This document shows, piece by piece, positions 44,167 to 56,034 of a stretch of DNA of 64,000 nt (position 1 is the stretch's first letter; each line of letters begins with the position of its first letter). The notes under the pieces are model-generated. The model was not told the origin of the DNA. It did no database searches and saw only the letters and a program-made list of their open reading frames with translations. This DNA is from Prevotella sp. tc2-28 (lineage in GTDB: Bacteria > Bacteroidota > Bacteroidia > Bacteroidales > Bacteroidaceae). The translations under genes were made by a program, and so were the position numbers. The stretch lies in the NCBI RefSeq assembly GCF_900107705.1, contig NZ_FNRE01000002.1, positions 124,001-188,000 on the forward strand, read 5' to 3'.

Positions 44167-44730
44167 TTATTGTCCAACAGCCACCTTTGCGTGGCGAATT
44201 ACTTTTTCGTTCAGTTGATAGCCAGCCTGTAAGCAGTCGATGACTTTACCTTTCTTGTCGTCTCCCATACCGGGTACCATAGCGACTGCCTCATGCATAT
44301 CCGTATTAAAGTCAACTCCGTCAGTCTCTATTTTCTTGACGCCCAGACCTTCAAGGGCCTTCATCATCTTATGGTAAATAAGTTCCATTCCTTCACGAAG
44401 AACGGCAGGGTCTTCGGTCTTAGCACCATTTTCTATGGCACGTTCCATATCGTCAATAATGGGCAGAATAGCACTAACGGCTTTCTCGCCACCATTCAGA
44501 ATCAGTTCTGCTTTCTCTTTCAGCGTACGTTTACGATAGTTGTCGAACTCCGCTGTCTTATAGAGCATCTGTGTCTTGAGGGCTTCGATCTCTGCCTTTG
44601 CTGCCTCTAGTGGGTCTATAGGCTCGTTTTCCACTTCTGTTGAAGTGTTTTCTTCCGTATTTTCCTTTTCTTCAGAAGCGTCAGGAATCTGCTTCTCGTC
44701 TTCTTCGATATTAATCTTTTCTTCTTCCAT
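44167..44730 (-). CDS. grpE: GrpE nucleotide-exchange factor
   Basis: The 187-residue protein has an acidic low-complexity N-terminus (about 1-45), the long helix (LKTQMLYKTAEFDNYRKRTLKEK) and the beta domain ending VLQ-like DCLQAGYQLNEKVIRHAKVAV. It releases ADP from DnaK. First gene of the grpE-dnaJ-folC unit. Confidence 0.95.
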   Translation of the reverse strand: MEEEKINIEEDEKQIPDASEEKENTEENTSTEVENEPIDPLEAAKAEIEALKTQMLYKTAEFDNYRKRTLKEKAELILNGGEKAVSAILPIIDDMERAIENGAKTEDPAVLREGMELIYHKMMKALEGLGVKKIETDGVDFNTDMHEAVAMVPGMGDDKKGKVIDCLQAGYQLNEKVIRHAKVAVGQ

Positions 44731-44781
44731 AGTTTAATGTATTTGTCATAAGGTCCTTATAGCAAATATCGTGCCAAAGGT

Positions 44782-46401
<1,620 letters not shown>

Positions 46402-46429
46402 TTATACCTTTAATTGTTTTTTGCGACTG

Positions 46430-46461
46430 CAAAGGTACTGCAAAATGAATGAAAAACCAAA
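46430..46461 (-). promoter_or_regulatory. Promoter of the ABC-F gene
   Basis: Top-strand CAAAGGTA (46430-46437) and CAAA (46458-46461), 20 bases apart. The -33 box abuts the folK stop at 46463. Confidence 0.72.
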
Positions 46462-46462
46462 T

Positions 46463-46855
46463 TTATTTGCGTTTTGTTGCGCCAATTAATGGTTCTTCGG
46501 TGAAAGGAAGTTCTGGAATGAGCAATGAAATATATGGTCTGGGCCAATCTCGAAGGTGGTAACGTTTTCCATCGTATAACATCAAATCGAGATCAATCGT
46601 TATCAGGTCTGGGGTTCGGTGGCTTTCTGCTTCATATGATTTCAACAACTGCTCTATGTCATCTACAGCAAGTTCTGTATAACCTGCCACCAGTCGATTC
46701 ATATACAGGTGATCACTGCCTTTCACATCCTTTGTCCACATTACCTTGCTAAAGGAAGCTTGTTCTAATAGCAAAGCCATACGTTGTGATGCCCATTGAA
46801 TGTGTGCGTTCTGGCGGTTGTTAGACCCCAATGCGATGATGACCTGATGTGCCAT
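46463..46855 (-). CDS. folK: HPPK-like 2-amino-4-hydroxy-6-hydroxymethyldihydropteridine pyrophosphokinase
   Basis: The 130-residue protein has the HPPK pattern: ALGSN (8-12), YMNRLVAGYTEL and TIDLDLMLYDG. It is shorter than E. coli FolK (159) and lacks part of the loop region. It would pyrophosphorylate the pterin for folate synthesis. It follows fbp by 4 bases and ends the long purU-to-folK series. Confidence 0.82.
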   Translation of the reverse strand: MAHQVIIALGSNNRQNAHIQWASQRMALLLEQASFSKVMWTKDVKGSDHLYMNRLVAGYTELAVDDIEQLLKSYEAESHRTPDLITIDLDLMLYDGKRYHLRDWPRPYISLLIPELPFTEEPLIGATKRK

Positions 46856-46859
46856 AATG

Positions 46860-48842
46860 TTACATTCGTGTCTTCTCTTTCAAGATTCCGTGACGATAGG
46901 CATAGAGCAACTGACGCAAATCATCAATCTGTTTACGGAGCTCAGTTCCCTTGTCTGTATCAGCCACAAGCATACGATGGGCAGACAGCTCAACAAGTTG
47001 TGTTGTCGACTTGATGTCTTGTCCTCTTTGAATAGCATCTCTGACATTCATAAATGGTTCATGCTGAACAAGTTGAAAACCGCGGCTATGGTAAACCAAC
47101 GTATATCCCGCAATACCTGTTTCATGATGATAGGCTTCAGAAAAGCCTCCGTCGATAACCATCAGCTTGCCATTCGCCTTGATGGGATTTTCACCTTTGG
47201 AAGCATGAACAGGAACGTGTCCGTTGATGATATGTCGGTTAGGACCTACAACACCAAAAGCATCAAGTATGCGGTCGCAGATTGCTTCGGAATCACGTAG
47301 CAGGAAATAGTATCCCTTTTCTTCTTTATAGGTCTCTTTGTCAATTAGAAAGTAGCGTTCGAAAGTAGCCATTTTCGACTTGTCAAATAGTGGGGAGTCT
47401 GGTCCACACCATAAATAAAGGAAAAAGTCACGTGCATATTGTCGCATTTCCTTATCAGTGTCTGTATTGAAAGCCGCACGCACTAACATTCCGATGTTGT
47501 GCATCAGTTCCATACCACTAAAGCACTCACCGTCATACAATTCCACTTTTTTTAAAGAGCCGTCGCTGTTTAGCGGACAAGAAGCATGGAAAAGCAGATT
47601 CTGGTTGCAGATAGAATACATACAACCATGTGAAAGCAACATCTTGATATGTTTACGCAGTTTCTCTGATACACGGAACGAATGGTGTAATCGTTGCATC
47701 AGCAACTCTTCTTCTGGAGTCAGTTTGTTGGGATCCGAAGGGTCAACGGTAGGGAAATGACACGATTTCATCTCATATTCCATATCCCCAATCCGACAAA
47801 TGGCGCGTTTGTAGTCAATATATTCTAACATGCAACGGTCATCCATTTTCCAAGATGGACGACGCTTATAGATTTGTGACTCCATTTTAAACTGAATGAT
47901 ACTGATGGCTTTATGCATCTGAGCAGTCAGTCTGATGGTTTTTTCGTCCAACTCATTGCCTTTTAATAGCTTGGGGATAAACTCCTCGCACGGATCGTCC
48001 TTGTAGGTCTCCATTGCGAAGGTTGCCAAAGGGACTAGATTAATGCCATATCCATCTTCTATTGTTGCCAGATTGGCATAGCGCAGGGAGAGTCGTAGGA
48101 CATTACATATACAAGCATCATTCCCTGCAGCAGCTCCCATCCATAGCATATCATGATTGCCCCACTGGATGTCCCATGAGTGATATTGGCGTAAGGTGTC
48201 AAGTATGATATGTGCGCCAGGACCACGATCAAAGATGTCTCCAAGAATATGCAGTTGGTCAATGGCAAGTCGCTGGATGACGTTACATAAGGCTACGATA
48301 AAATCATCAGCACGTCCTGTGGAGATAATTGTATCAACAATTACGTTTACATAAGCTGCCTTGTCGATATCGTCTGTCCGCTCATGTAATAGTTCCTCTA
48401 TGATATAGGAGAATTCTTCGGGTAGGGATTTACGCACCTTCGAACGGGTATATTTTGATGAGACATCCCGACATACTGACACTAAGCGGTGAATAGTAAT
48501 ATGATACCAGTCGTCGATATCCTCTTCTGCTGCTTTAATTAATTCTAATTTCTCTTCTGGATAGTAAATCAGTGTGCACAGCTCGCGTCGTTCTGTTTCT
48601 CGAATGTCTCCCTTGAACAACTCACTCACCTTACGGCGAATATTACCAGATGCATTCTTAAGAACATGCTGGAATGCCTGACTCTCACCGTGTAGGTCTG
48701 CCAGGAAATGTTCTGTTCCTTTTGGCAGATTTAGGATAGCTTCAAGATTGATGATTTCAGTAGCTGCCAACGCAATGGTGGGAAATGACGTTGAAAGCAG
48801 CTGTAAATAGTGCATATCTCTATTAACAGTAGTATTGTTCAT
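46860..48842 (-). CDS. fbp: Class III fructose-1,6-bisphosphatase
   Basis: The 660-residue protein is of the large class III type found in Bacteroidetes and Firmicutes. It has metallophosphatase blocks FLADLHGESQAF, DIFDRGPG and WGNHDMLWMGAAAG, and NGHVPVHASKGENPIKANGK near the end. It dephosphorylates fructose-1,6-bisphosphate for gluconeogenesis. It starts 4 bases after the GT4-like gene. Confidence 0.95.
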   Translation of the reverse strand: MNNTTVNRDMHYLQLLSTSFPTIALAATEIINLEAILNLPKGTEHFLADLHGESQAFQHVLKNASGNIRRKVSELFKGDIRETERRELCTLIYYPEEKLELIKAAEEDIDDWYHITIHRLVSVCRDVSSKYTRSKVRKSLPEEFSYIIEELLHERTDDIDKAAYVNVIVDTIISTGRADDFIVALCNVIQRLAIDQLHILGDIFDRGPGAHIILDTLRQYHSWDIQWGNHDMLWMGAAAGNDACICNVLRLSLRYANLATIEDGYGINLVPLATFAMETYKDDPCEEFIPKLLKGNELDEKTIRLTAQMHKAISIIQFKMESQIYKRRPSWKMDDRCMLEYIDYKRAICRIGDMEYEMKSCHFPTVDPSDPNKLTPEEELLMQRLHHSFRVSEKLRKHIKMLLSHGCMYSICNQNLLFHASCPLNSDGSLKKVELYDGECFSGMELMHNIGMLVRAAFNTDTDKEMRQYARDFFLYLWCGPDSPLFDKSKMATFERYFLIDKETYKEEKGYYFLLRDSEAICDRILDAFGVVGPNRHIINGHVPVHASKGENPIKANGKLMVIDGGFSEAYHHETGIAGYTLVYHSRGFQLVQHEPFMNVRDAIQRGQDIKSTTQLVELSAHRMLVADTDKGTELRKQIDDLRQLLYAYRHGILKEKTRM

Positions 48843-48846
48843 AGTT

Positions 48847-49944
48847 TTATATCTTTAGGTGGTTTTCAATCTGTTTATTTATTTGTCGAGTGAAACGGTC
48901 ATTCAATGGCGGCATGGGCATCATTCCCTCCGTAAGTCCTGTCTTTTGCTCCATAACGCCCATGATTCGGGCAACGAATTTGTATAGGCGAAGGTCTTTG
49001 AGTTCCTCACAAAGCGCAGCTTCTTCATAGGAATGATTTCTTAGTTCTTCATCCAATTCTATCAAATGCATGATTGACAACTGATGACGGGTTACTAGTT
49101 TGCGTAGGTGTCGGAAAGTAGCGAGCAATCGGTCATTTTCAGAGGCAAAACTAACGCCGATGACACTCTCGATGGAATGGGGTGTTACATAACCGTCAGG
49201 AATGAAATAATCAACCTGTTGAACATTGATATCAGGAACGTTGAAATTTAAAATGCTGAAAGCCTTCAACATTGTATCTTCTATCTGCTCTTGATGAGCA
49301 TAACAAAGGGTAATACGCCATTTTTCCAAAGTGTCAGGAACATCTGGCCTTTCGCCTTCCAACCATCGTTCATCACCCGTAATACCCAACTTGATGATTT
49401 GACAGAGCTCGTCACGCATCTCGGCATCCATCAATTCCCATTGATTAGAGCTCATGACTTTTCGGTACACTTGTAGCACTTGTCTCGTCATCTCCTCTTT
49501 GGTAATTGATTGAGTAATCAGCGCATTCTTCACGACAATGACACGTTTGTTCCATCCTTGTTTCTTGATGAAATCTTCTTCCATCTTTCCGTGTACGATG
49601 ACGGCATAGGCCTTCTCTACAATACGTTGCTGGTATAGTAGGCGCTTAGGTAGCTTTTCTTTCCAATAATGGTTCTCAACAACCCATGGCTCTAATTGTC
49701 CATAAGGGCTGATGACCAGTCGTGTGTTATGCTTAAATGCAAGGGATACGATTTTGTACGATGAGTTGTGCCAACATCCATATAGATGTAAGATATCATA
49801 ATGGATTGAATGAAGTCGTTTCAAAACATCGGCAGGCTCTGTAACAATCTCATTAATACACTCTAAACCCATACTCTCACAAAGCATGTTCAAATATTGG
49901 TTGACCATGCTATCAGAATATGGATTATAGTGCAGTATTCTCAT
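48847..49944 (-). CDS. Glycosyltransferase-like protein (GT4-type N-terminal half)
   Basis: The 365-residue protein begins like a GT-B glycosyltransferase (MRILHYNPYSDSM, DILHLYGCWHNSSYKIVSLAF, RLVISPYGQLEPWV, VIVHGKMEEDF). After about residue 140 it does not show the usual sugar-nucleotide domain with the E-x7-E motif. The function of the second half is not recognised. It follows the GT2 gene by 15 bases. It may act on cell-surface glycans, or be inactive. Confidence 0.6.
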   Translation of the reverse strand: MRILHYNPYSDSMVNQYLNMLCESMGLECINEIVTEPADVLKRLHSIHYDILHLYGCWHNSSYKIVSLAFKHNTRLVISPYGQLEPWVVENHYWKEKLPKRLLYQQRIVEKAYAVIVHGKMEEDFIKKQGWNKRVIVVKNALITQSITKEEMTRQVLQVYRKVMSSNQWELMDAEMRDELCQIIKLGITGDERWLEGERPDVPDTLEKWRITLCYAHQEQIEDTMLKAFSILNFNVPDINVQQVDYFIPDGYVTPHSIESVIGVSFASENDRLLATFRHLRKLVTRHQLSIMHLIELDEELRNHSYEEAALCEELKDLRLYKFVARIMGVMEQKTGLTEGMMPMPPLNDRFTRQINKQIENHLKI

Positions 49945-49959
49945 TTCAAGTAAATGTTC

Positions 49960-50595
49960 TTAATTGAAGATGTTTGTTAGAAAAATCTTAATGCTTAGAC
50001 CGCACAATTGACTACTCGAGATTTCTTTATCAAATAGTCTTAGTGCATCGTATATTCGGTCTTTTCTTACAACAATCGAATCGTATGCACCACGCTGATA
50101 CGTCAATAGATTTCCCTGATGTCCATGTCCGGATCTCCGCTCAGCCTTACATATGAAAGGAGAGGCTTCCTCCAAGGAGTCCCATGATTGAATGGAATTC
50201 TTTTTATTCCGATAGACAGAAACCACTTCGGACTGCTTGTTTATATTATTATACAAAAAGTCTGCCCATGACTCATTAACGGGAGGACGATTGATGTCTA
50301 CGATAGCAATCCATTCGCTATGTGCTGCTTTAGCTCCAATCGTTAACGCAAGTCTCCTTCGACTAGGGCTTGGGAATTCGGAGTGTGGTAGGAATGTCGT
50401 ATAGAGTCTCGGATATTCAATTTTAAATCGTTTTAGGACATCAGGCGTTTCATCAGAAGAAGAATCGTCAACAACGATCACCTCGTAATTCACTTCCCCT
50501 TGTGAGGAAAGGAATAGAGGCAGATTCTGCTCCAATGCTTCAGCCTGGTCGTGTACTGATATAATGACAGATAATTTGATGGTGTCTGATAACAT
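49960..50595 (-). CDS. GT2-family glycosyltransferase
   Basis: The 211-residue protein has an N-terminal GT-A fold (KLSVIISVHDQAEALEQNL, EVIVVDDSSSDET, SPSRRRLALTIGAKAAHSEWIAIVDIN). The DxD position reads DIN, which is unusual. It is short for the family and lacks a membrane segment. It follows lysA by 9 bases and precedes the GT4-like gene. Donor and acceptor are unknown. Confidence 0.75.
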   Translation of the reverse strand: MLSDTIKLSVIISVHDQAEALEQNLPLFLSSQGEVNYEVIVVDDSSSDETPDVLKRFKIEYPRLYTTFLPHSEFPSPSRRRLALTIGAKAAHSEWIAIVDINRPPVNESWADFLYNNINKQSEVVSVYRNKKNSIQSWDSLEEASPFICKAERRSGHGHQGNLLTYQRGAYDSIVVRKDRIYDALRLFDKEISSSQLCGLSIKIFLTNIFN

Positions 50596-50604
50596 ATTTA
50601 CAGC

Positions 50605-51762
50605 TTATATTTCATCACTCATATATCCCTGAGGCAATTTACGACAGTTATACTGAGAAGCCATTATTTCGCCATAGGCTCCTGCGGAACGAATGGCAAT
50701 AAGATCCCCGCGATGTGCCCGATTAAGATCTATCTGCTTAGCAAAAACATCACTCGATTCACAGATAGGACCTACGACGTCGTATGCTTCCAATGGCTCC
50801 TCACTACCGATGTTTTCTATCTTGTGATATGCCTGATAGAGAGCTGGTCGTATCAGATCGGTCATACCGGCATCAATAATACAGAATTTCTTATGGGTTC
50901 CTTCTTTTATATATAATGTACGCGCGATAAGTGAGCCGCATTGTGCCACCACAGCACGACCTAGCTCAAAATGAAGGGTTTGTCCTGGACGCAGTTTCAG
51001 TTTCTTTGCATAAGTGTCGAAGTATGCTTTGAAATCTGGGACGGGAACACGATTGGGATGCTGATAGTCAATGCCGAGTCCACCGCCAACATTGATGTTC
51101 CCAACGCGAATGTGATGATTCTCCAATTGTGTCTGCAAGTCGTTGATTCGATTGCACAGGGCCTCAAAGTCACCCATGTCCAGAATCTGTGAACCAATAT
51201 GGAAGTGCAGTCCCACAAATTTCACGTTTTCCATTTGTGTAGCCCGTTCAATTACCGTCTCCATATCCTGCATGGCAATGCCAAACTTGTTTTCTGCCAG
51301 TCCAGTGGTGATGTTCGCATGAGTATGAGCTCCGACGTTGGGGTTAATTCGGAAGGCTACCTTTGCAACTTTACCTTTCAGCCTGGCCAGTTGGTTAATC
51401 ACCTCTAGTTCAGGAATACTTTCAACATTAAATGAGAAAATATCGTTGTCCAATCCTAAATTGATTTCCCAGTCGCTTTTCCCAACACCTGCATATACAA
51501 TCTTATTACTTGCGAATCCCGCCTTAAGTGCGGCTTCTATTTCACCTCCACTGACACAGTCGGCTCCCAAACCTGCCTCACGAATCAAGCGCAGGACACC
51601 GGGATTGGCATTCGCTTTGATGGCATAATGGACTACAAATCCCTCATGCTTTTGTATTTCACTATTAATCGCACTTAGTGTTGTCCTTAACACCTCGCTG
51701 TCATAATAGTAGAATGGAGTCTGTATACGCTCCAACTTTTCTATAGGAAAAATACCCTTCAT
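50605..51762 (-). CDS. lysA: Diaminopimelate decarboxylase
   Basis: The 385-residue PLP enzyme has the lysine block HYAIKANANPG (44-54), GLHFHIGSQI, NVGGGLGIDY and the dimer-site PICESSDVFA. It makes L-lysine from meso-diaminopimelate. It follows lysC by 27 bases. Confidence 0.95.
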   Translation of the reverse strand: MKGIFPIEKLERIQTPFYYYDSEVLRTTLSAINSEIQKHEGFVVHYAIKANANPGVLRLIREAGLGADCVSGGEIEAALKAGFASNKIVYAGVGKSDWEINLGLDNDIFSFNVESIPELEVINQLARLKGKVAKVAFRINPNVGAHTHANITTGLAENKFGIAMQDMETVIERATQMENVKFVGLHFHIGSQILDMGDFEALCNRINDLQTQLENHHIRVGNINVGGGLGIDYQHPNRVPVPDFKAYFDTYAKKLKLRPGQTLHFELGRAVVAQCGSLIARTLYIKEGTHKKFCIIDAGMTDLIRPALYQAYHKIENIGSEEPLEAYDVVGPICESSDVFAKQIDLNRAHRGDLIAIRSAGAYGEIMASQYNCRKLPQGYMSDEI

Positions 51763-51789
51763 GCTAGTTTTGTGTTTCTTGAGTGGTGC

Positions 51790-53109
51790 TTATTTGTTGA
51801 AAAGATTGTCGCTCAATGACTGTAGTGCGCGTTTCTTGTCTTCTTCTTTAATCAGGAATGAGATATTATAGTTTGAACCACCATAGGAAATCATGCGGAC
51901 AGGAATATTCTTCATGGCATCCATAACCATTGTCTCAAAACCAATATTTGACCAATCGAGATCACCTACGACACAAATGATACACATTCCTGTATCAACG
52001 GTTACTGTACCGTATTTTTTCAACTCATCCACAATCTCGCCAAGGTGAGAAGAGTTGTCAATAGACATAGACACACCTACTTCTGAAGTACAAACCATGT
52101 CAATTGGAGTCTGGTACGACTCGAAAATCTCAAATACCTTACGGAGGAATCCCGTAGCCAACAGCATACGGCTTGATTTAATCTTAACGGCAATGATATT
52201 GTCTTTTGCAGCTACAGCTTTAATCTTACCATATTCGGTCTTATTGGATATGGTGGTACCCTCTGCGTCTGGTTGCATGGTATTTAGCAGACGGACGGGA
52301 ATGCCTGCATACTTGGCAGGTTGCACGCAAGTCGGATGCAATATTTTAGCACCGAAATAAGCCAACTCAGCAGCTTCTTCAAAATGTAACTGATGAACAG
52401 GCTCCGTCTTGTCCACTACGCGAGGATCGTTATTGTGCATACCGTCAATATCCGTCCATATCTGAATTTCCTCTGCATTCAGAGCTGCACCGATGAGTGA
52501 TGCTGTATAGTCTGAACCTCCACGCTGCAGGTTGTCTATCTCGCCGTATGCATTACGACAGATGAATCCCTGGGTAATATATACCTGCTGGCCTTCGTTT
52601 TTCTCCATGATAGCAGACAGCTTCTCTTTGATATATACAGGGTCAGGCTCAGAATTTTTGTCAGTACGCATAAAGTCAAGTGCGTTGAGTAGGGTAGCCT
52701 TGATGCCTTGTTCTTTCATATAATTGACAACCATGTTGGTTGACATCATTTCACCTTGGGCAACAATACTCTTCTCTTCAAAGGAAGTAAACAGTTCTTT
52801 GGTAAATGAACGAAGGTAGTTCATCTCCGACTGCAGGAATTCACGAGTCTGAGCTTTCATCTCCTCTGTGGAATAAAGCTCGTCCACATGCTTCATGTAT
52901 TTGCGCTCAAGCTGATTGATCACTTCATTGGCGCCATCAGGGTTCTTCTTGTAAAGATAGTCGGATATCTCAACCAACGAATTTGTGGTACCGGACATTG
53001 CTGACAAGACGACGAAGACAGGCTCTCCTGATTTTGTTACTAACTTGGTTACATCCATCATGCGGATCGGTGTACCCACCGATGTTCCGCCAAACTTCAT
53101 TACTTTCAT
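51790..53109 (-). CDS. lysC: Aspartate kinase
   Basis: The 439-residue protein has the N-terminal KFGGTSVG (4-11), the catalytic domain with TDIDGMHNNDPRVV, and two C-terminal ACT domains (about 300-439) for allosteric control, with VGVSMSID. It is monofunctional; no homoserine dehydrogenase part is present. First step to lysine and threonine, in line with lysA next door. Confidence 0.95.
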   Translation of the reverse strand: MKVMKFGGTSVGTPIRMMDVTKLVTKSGEPVFVVLSAMSGTTNSLVEISDYLYKKNPDGANEVINQLERKYMKHVDELYSTEEMKAQTREFLQSEMNYLRSFTKELFTSFEEKSIVAQGEMMSTNMVVNYMKEQGIKATLLNALDFMRTDKNSEPDPVYIKEKLSAIMEKNEGQQVYITQGFICRNAYGEIDNLQRGGSDYTASLIGAALNAEEIQIWTDIDGMHNNDPRVVDKTEPVHQLHFEEAAELAYFGAKILHPTCVQPAKYAGIPVRLLNTMQPDAEGTTISNKTEYGKIKAVAAKDNIIAVKIKSSRMLLATGFLRKVFEIFESYQTPIDMVCTSEVGVSMSIDNSSHLGEIVDELKKYGTVTVDTGMCIICVVGDLDWSNIGFETMVMDAMKNIPVRMISYGGSNYNISFLIKEEDKKRALQSLSDNLFNK

Positions 53110-53146
53110 TTCTTATAGTATTTTTATTATATTTTCTTTTTATTCT

Positions 53147-53908
53147 TTACATAGATAAGTCTTGGCGAGCAGTATATTCCACCGTTCGCACTTCGTCAGA
53201 ACTATTCTCTTCTTGATAGAGGGCTATCTTATTATAGTCGTTGGTGATTTCCTCAAGACGCTGATCAGCGCAACGGTATACAATACCGGGATATTGTGTC
53301 AGCAAGGGGATGTTGTGTGTTGTCATCACTACTGCGGTTCCGGTTTGGGTTACCTGTCGGAGTATTTGCAGGATATTGGCCGCTGTCTCGGGGTCCAGAT
53401 TACCTGTCGGCTCATCCGCAATAATAATTTTGGGCTTGTTGAGAATAGCTCTGGCAATAGCGATACGCTGCTGTTCACCCCCTGACAACTCATAAGGGAA
53501 ACGGTCTGCATAGTCCTGCATCTCTACGTCCTCTAATACGTCGGCTATTCGTTCGTCTATCTCACTCTTGTCCTTCCATCCTGTGGCTTTCAGTACGAAC
53601 TTTAGGTTGTCATAAACGGTTCGGTCTCCCAGCAATTGGAAATCTTGGAATATGATACCAATCTGACGACGTAAGGCAGGTATGTACTTACGCTTCAGCT
53701 TCCGAAGGTCGTGATTCAAGACAAAGGCGTTTAATGCCTCATCCACGTCAAGTTCGAAATAGAGTGTTTTTAACAAGGTGCTTTTTCCTGCTCCGACACG
53801 TCCGATAATATAGATGAATTCACCCTCGTCAACATGAAAGTCGACATCTTTTAATACGAGAATGCCATCTTTCTGATAGATATTTGCTTTTTGATAGTCA
53901 ATTAACAT
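53147..53908 (-). CDS. ftsE: Cell-division ATP-binding protein FtsE
   Basis: The 253-residue ABC ATPase has Walker A GRVGAGKST (37-45), signature LSGGEQQRIAIARAI and Walker B IIIADEPTGNLD. It is close to FtsE, which with FtsX controls peptidoglycan hydrolases at the septum. No ftsX is in the window, so the partner must be elsewhere. The C-terminal extension (about 225-253) is longer than usual for FtsE. Confidence 0.85.
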   Translation of the reverse strand: MLIDYQKANIYQKDGILVLKDVDFHVDEGEFIYIIGRVGAGKSTLLKTLYFELDVDEALNAFVLNHDLRKLKRKYIPALRRQIGIIFQDFQLLGDRTVYDNLKFVLKATGWKDKSEIDERIADVLEDVEMQDYADRFPYELSGGEQQRIAIARAILNKPKIIIADEPTGNLDPETAANILQILRQVTQTGTAVVMTTHNIPLLTQYPGIVYRCADQRLEEITNDYNKIALYQEENSSDEVRTVEYTARQDLSM

Positions 53909-53930
53909 ATTCCAGTCTTTTTGTATTGCA

Positions 53931-54578
53931 TTATTTCATCGTGCCAGCAGCCTTTGCTTCACGACGTTTCTTGTCCCAATTCGGATCATGACGTTTTTGC
54001 AGTTCTGAAGCAACATCCTCTATGCGTAGTCCTTTATTGGCAAGCATCACCAATAAATGGTAAAGCAAGTCACTGGCCTCATACACCAAGTGATCGTTGG
54101 TACCGTTGGTAGCCTCAATAACAGTCTCAAGAGCCTCTTCTCCCACTTTCTGGGCAATTTTATTGATTCCTTCAGAAAAGAGCTTGGTCGTATATGATCC
54201 TTCCGGCATCTCTTGTTTACGTTTATTGATAAAGTCTTGCAGTTCTGTGAGGAAGAGTAGGGGATTCTGCTCATTCTGCTCCCCCCAGCAAGTATCGGTA
54301 CCTTTATGGCATGTCGGACCGTCGGGATGTGCCTGTACAAGTAGGGTGTCATTGTCGCAGTCCACTTTGATGTCCACCAAATTCAGGAAATTACCGGATG
54401 TCTCTCCTTTTGTCCATAACGTATTGCGCGTACGACTCCAAAAGGTTACGTGATTGGTTGCTATCGTCTTTTGATAGGCCTCTTCGTTCATGAATCCCAA
54501 CATAAGTACCTTTCGGGTTGTGGCATCTTGTATGATGGCAGGAACAAGCCCACCCATTTTTTCGAAATCTATAGTCAT
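53931..54578 (-). CDS. hisIE: Bifunctional phosphoribosyl-AMP cyclohydrolase / phosphoribosyl-ATP pyrophosphatase
   Basis: The 215-residue fusion has a HisI part (about 1-110) with the zinc-binding VDCDND and [10 protein letters not shown], and a HisE part (about 120-205) with [17 protein letters not shown]. Steps 2 and 3 of histidine synthesis. It overlaps hisF by 4 bases. Confidence 0.96.
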   Translation of the reverse strand: MTIDFEKMGGLVPAIIQDATTRKVLMLGFMNEEAYQKTIATNHVTFWSRTRNTLWTKGETSGNFLNLVDIKVDCDNDTLLVQAHPDGPTCHKGTDTCWGEQNEQNPLLFLTELQDFINKRKQEMPEGSYTTKLFSEGINKIAQKVGEEALETVIEATNGTNDHLVYEASDLLYHLLVMLANKGLRIEDVASELQKRHDPNWDKKRREAKAAGTMK

Positions 54579-55333
54579 ATTCTTACGTTTATTCCTTCTT
54601 GATGTAAATATTGTTTGAGCTCTGGAACAGGGATTTCGCCAAAGTGGAATACAGAAGCAGCCAAGGCAGCATCTGCATGTCCTTCAGTGAATACATCACG
54701 GAAATGCTCCTTGCAGCCGGCTCCGCCGCTTGCGATGATGGGAATGGATAGCGTGTCACTTAGTTCACGAAGTGCCTCGTTGGCAAATCCTTGCTTGGTT
54801 CCGTCATGATTCATGGAAGTAAACAGGATTTCACCGGCACCACGTTCTTGCACCTCTCTGGCCCACTCAAACAAACCGCGCTCGGTACGCTCGCGTCCGC
54901 CTTTCAGGTAGCAGTGCCATCCATCTTCGTCCAGTCTTGCGTCAATGGCAACGACACACACCTGGGAACCAAATCTGTTGGCTATCTCATTGACAAGTTC
55001 CGGACGGCGAATAGCTGCCGAGTTGATGCTTACTTTGTCGGCTCCTGCATAAAGCAATCGCTCAACGTCTTTTAATTCGTTGATTCCTCCACCAACGGTA
55101 AAGGGAATATTCAATGTCTGCGCAACTTTCGTCACCATATCGGTAAATGTCTTGCGCTCTTCGTATGAAGCCGTGATATCAAGGAATACCAGTTCGTCAG
55201 CCCCTTGCTTAGAATAGGCCTTTCCCAGTTCTATCGGATTACCGGCAGAACGGAGATTGACGAAATTGGTGCCCTTTACGGTCTCACCGTCTTTCACATC
55301 CAGACAAGGTATTATGCGTTTTGCCAGTCCCAT
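54575..55333 (-). CDS. hisF: Imidazole glycerol phosphate synthase cyclase subunit
   Basis: The 252-residue barrel has the N-terminal [21 protein letters not shown], and IIASGGAG at the phosphate site. It pairs with HisH to make imidazole glycerol phosphate and AICAR. Its start overlaps hisA by 22 bases. Confidence 0.97.
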   Translation of the reverse strand: MGLAKRIIPCLDVKDGETVKGTNFVNLRSAGNPIELGKAYSKQGADELVFLDITASYEERKTFTDMVTKVAQTLNIPFTVGGGINELKDVERLLYAGADKVSINSAAIRRPELVNEIANRFGSQVCVVAIDARLDEDGWHCYLKGGRERTERGLFEWAREVQERGAGEILFTSMNHDGTKQGFANEALRELSDTLSIPIIASGGAGCKEHFRDVFTEGHADAALAASVFHFGEIPVPELKQYLHQEGINVRI

Positions 55334-56034
55334 AGTTCTTGTAGATTGATTTTACCTTCATAAATGGCCTTTCCAAAGACGACCGCAGGGATTCCTGCAG
55401 CATCAAGTGACTTAATGTCCTCAATGCTTGACACGCCTCCACTGGCTATCAGATGTAACTTAGGATAGGCTTGCATCACTCGCGTATAGAGTTCTATTGC
55501 TGGTCCGGACAGGGTGCCGTCTTTTGAGATTTCAGTACATAGCACATTGCGCACTCCTGCACGGATATATTTTTCAAGGAATGGCAACAGATCCTCTTCT
55601 GAATCGTCTTTCCATCCATTGATGCTAATCTTACCGTTACGCACGTCAGCACCCAGTATAAAACGGTCTGCACCATATTGCGACACCCATCCTAGGAACA
55701 AGTCCGGGTGAGTTACTGCTATCGAACCTACTGTTACCATCTGTGCACCGTTGTCAAAAGCCACCTGCAAGTCTTCATCCGTCTTGATACCACCGCCAAA
55801 GTCCACCGTAAGCTTCGTTTGGGTTGTGATTTCATGCAGAACGGCATTGTTGACAATATGGCGTGACTTGGCACCGTCCAAGTCTACCACATGGAGTCTT
55901 TTGAATCCTATGTGTTCAAATTGTTTAGACATATCGAGTGGGGATCCGTAAACGGTCTTCTGCGAATAGTCGCCCTGTGTCAATCTAACACATTGTCCGT
56001 CAATTATATCAATAGCAGGTATCAGTTCTATCAT
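55312..56034 (-). CDS. hisA: ProFAR isomerase
   Basis: The 240-residue barrel has [28 protein letters not shown] and [10 protein letters not shown]. It isomerises the ProFAR intermediate. It overlaps hisH by 4 bases (ATGA-type) and hisF by 22. Confidence 0.96.
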   Translation of the reverse strand: MIELIPAIDIIDGQCVRLTQGDYSQKTVYGSPLDMSKQFEHIGFKRLHVVDLDGAKSRHIVNNAVLHEITTQTKLTVDFGGGIKTDEDLQVAFDNGAQMVTVGSIAVTHPDLFLGWVSQYGADRFILGADVRNGKISINGWKDDSEEDLLPFLEKYIRAGVRNVLCTEISKDGTLSGPAIELYTRVMQAYPKLHLIASGGVSSIEDIKSLDAAGIPAVVFGKAIYEGKINLQELWDWQNA

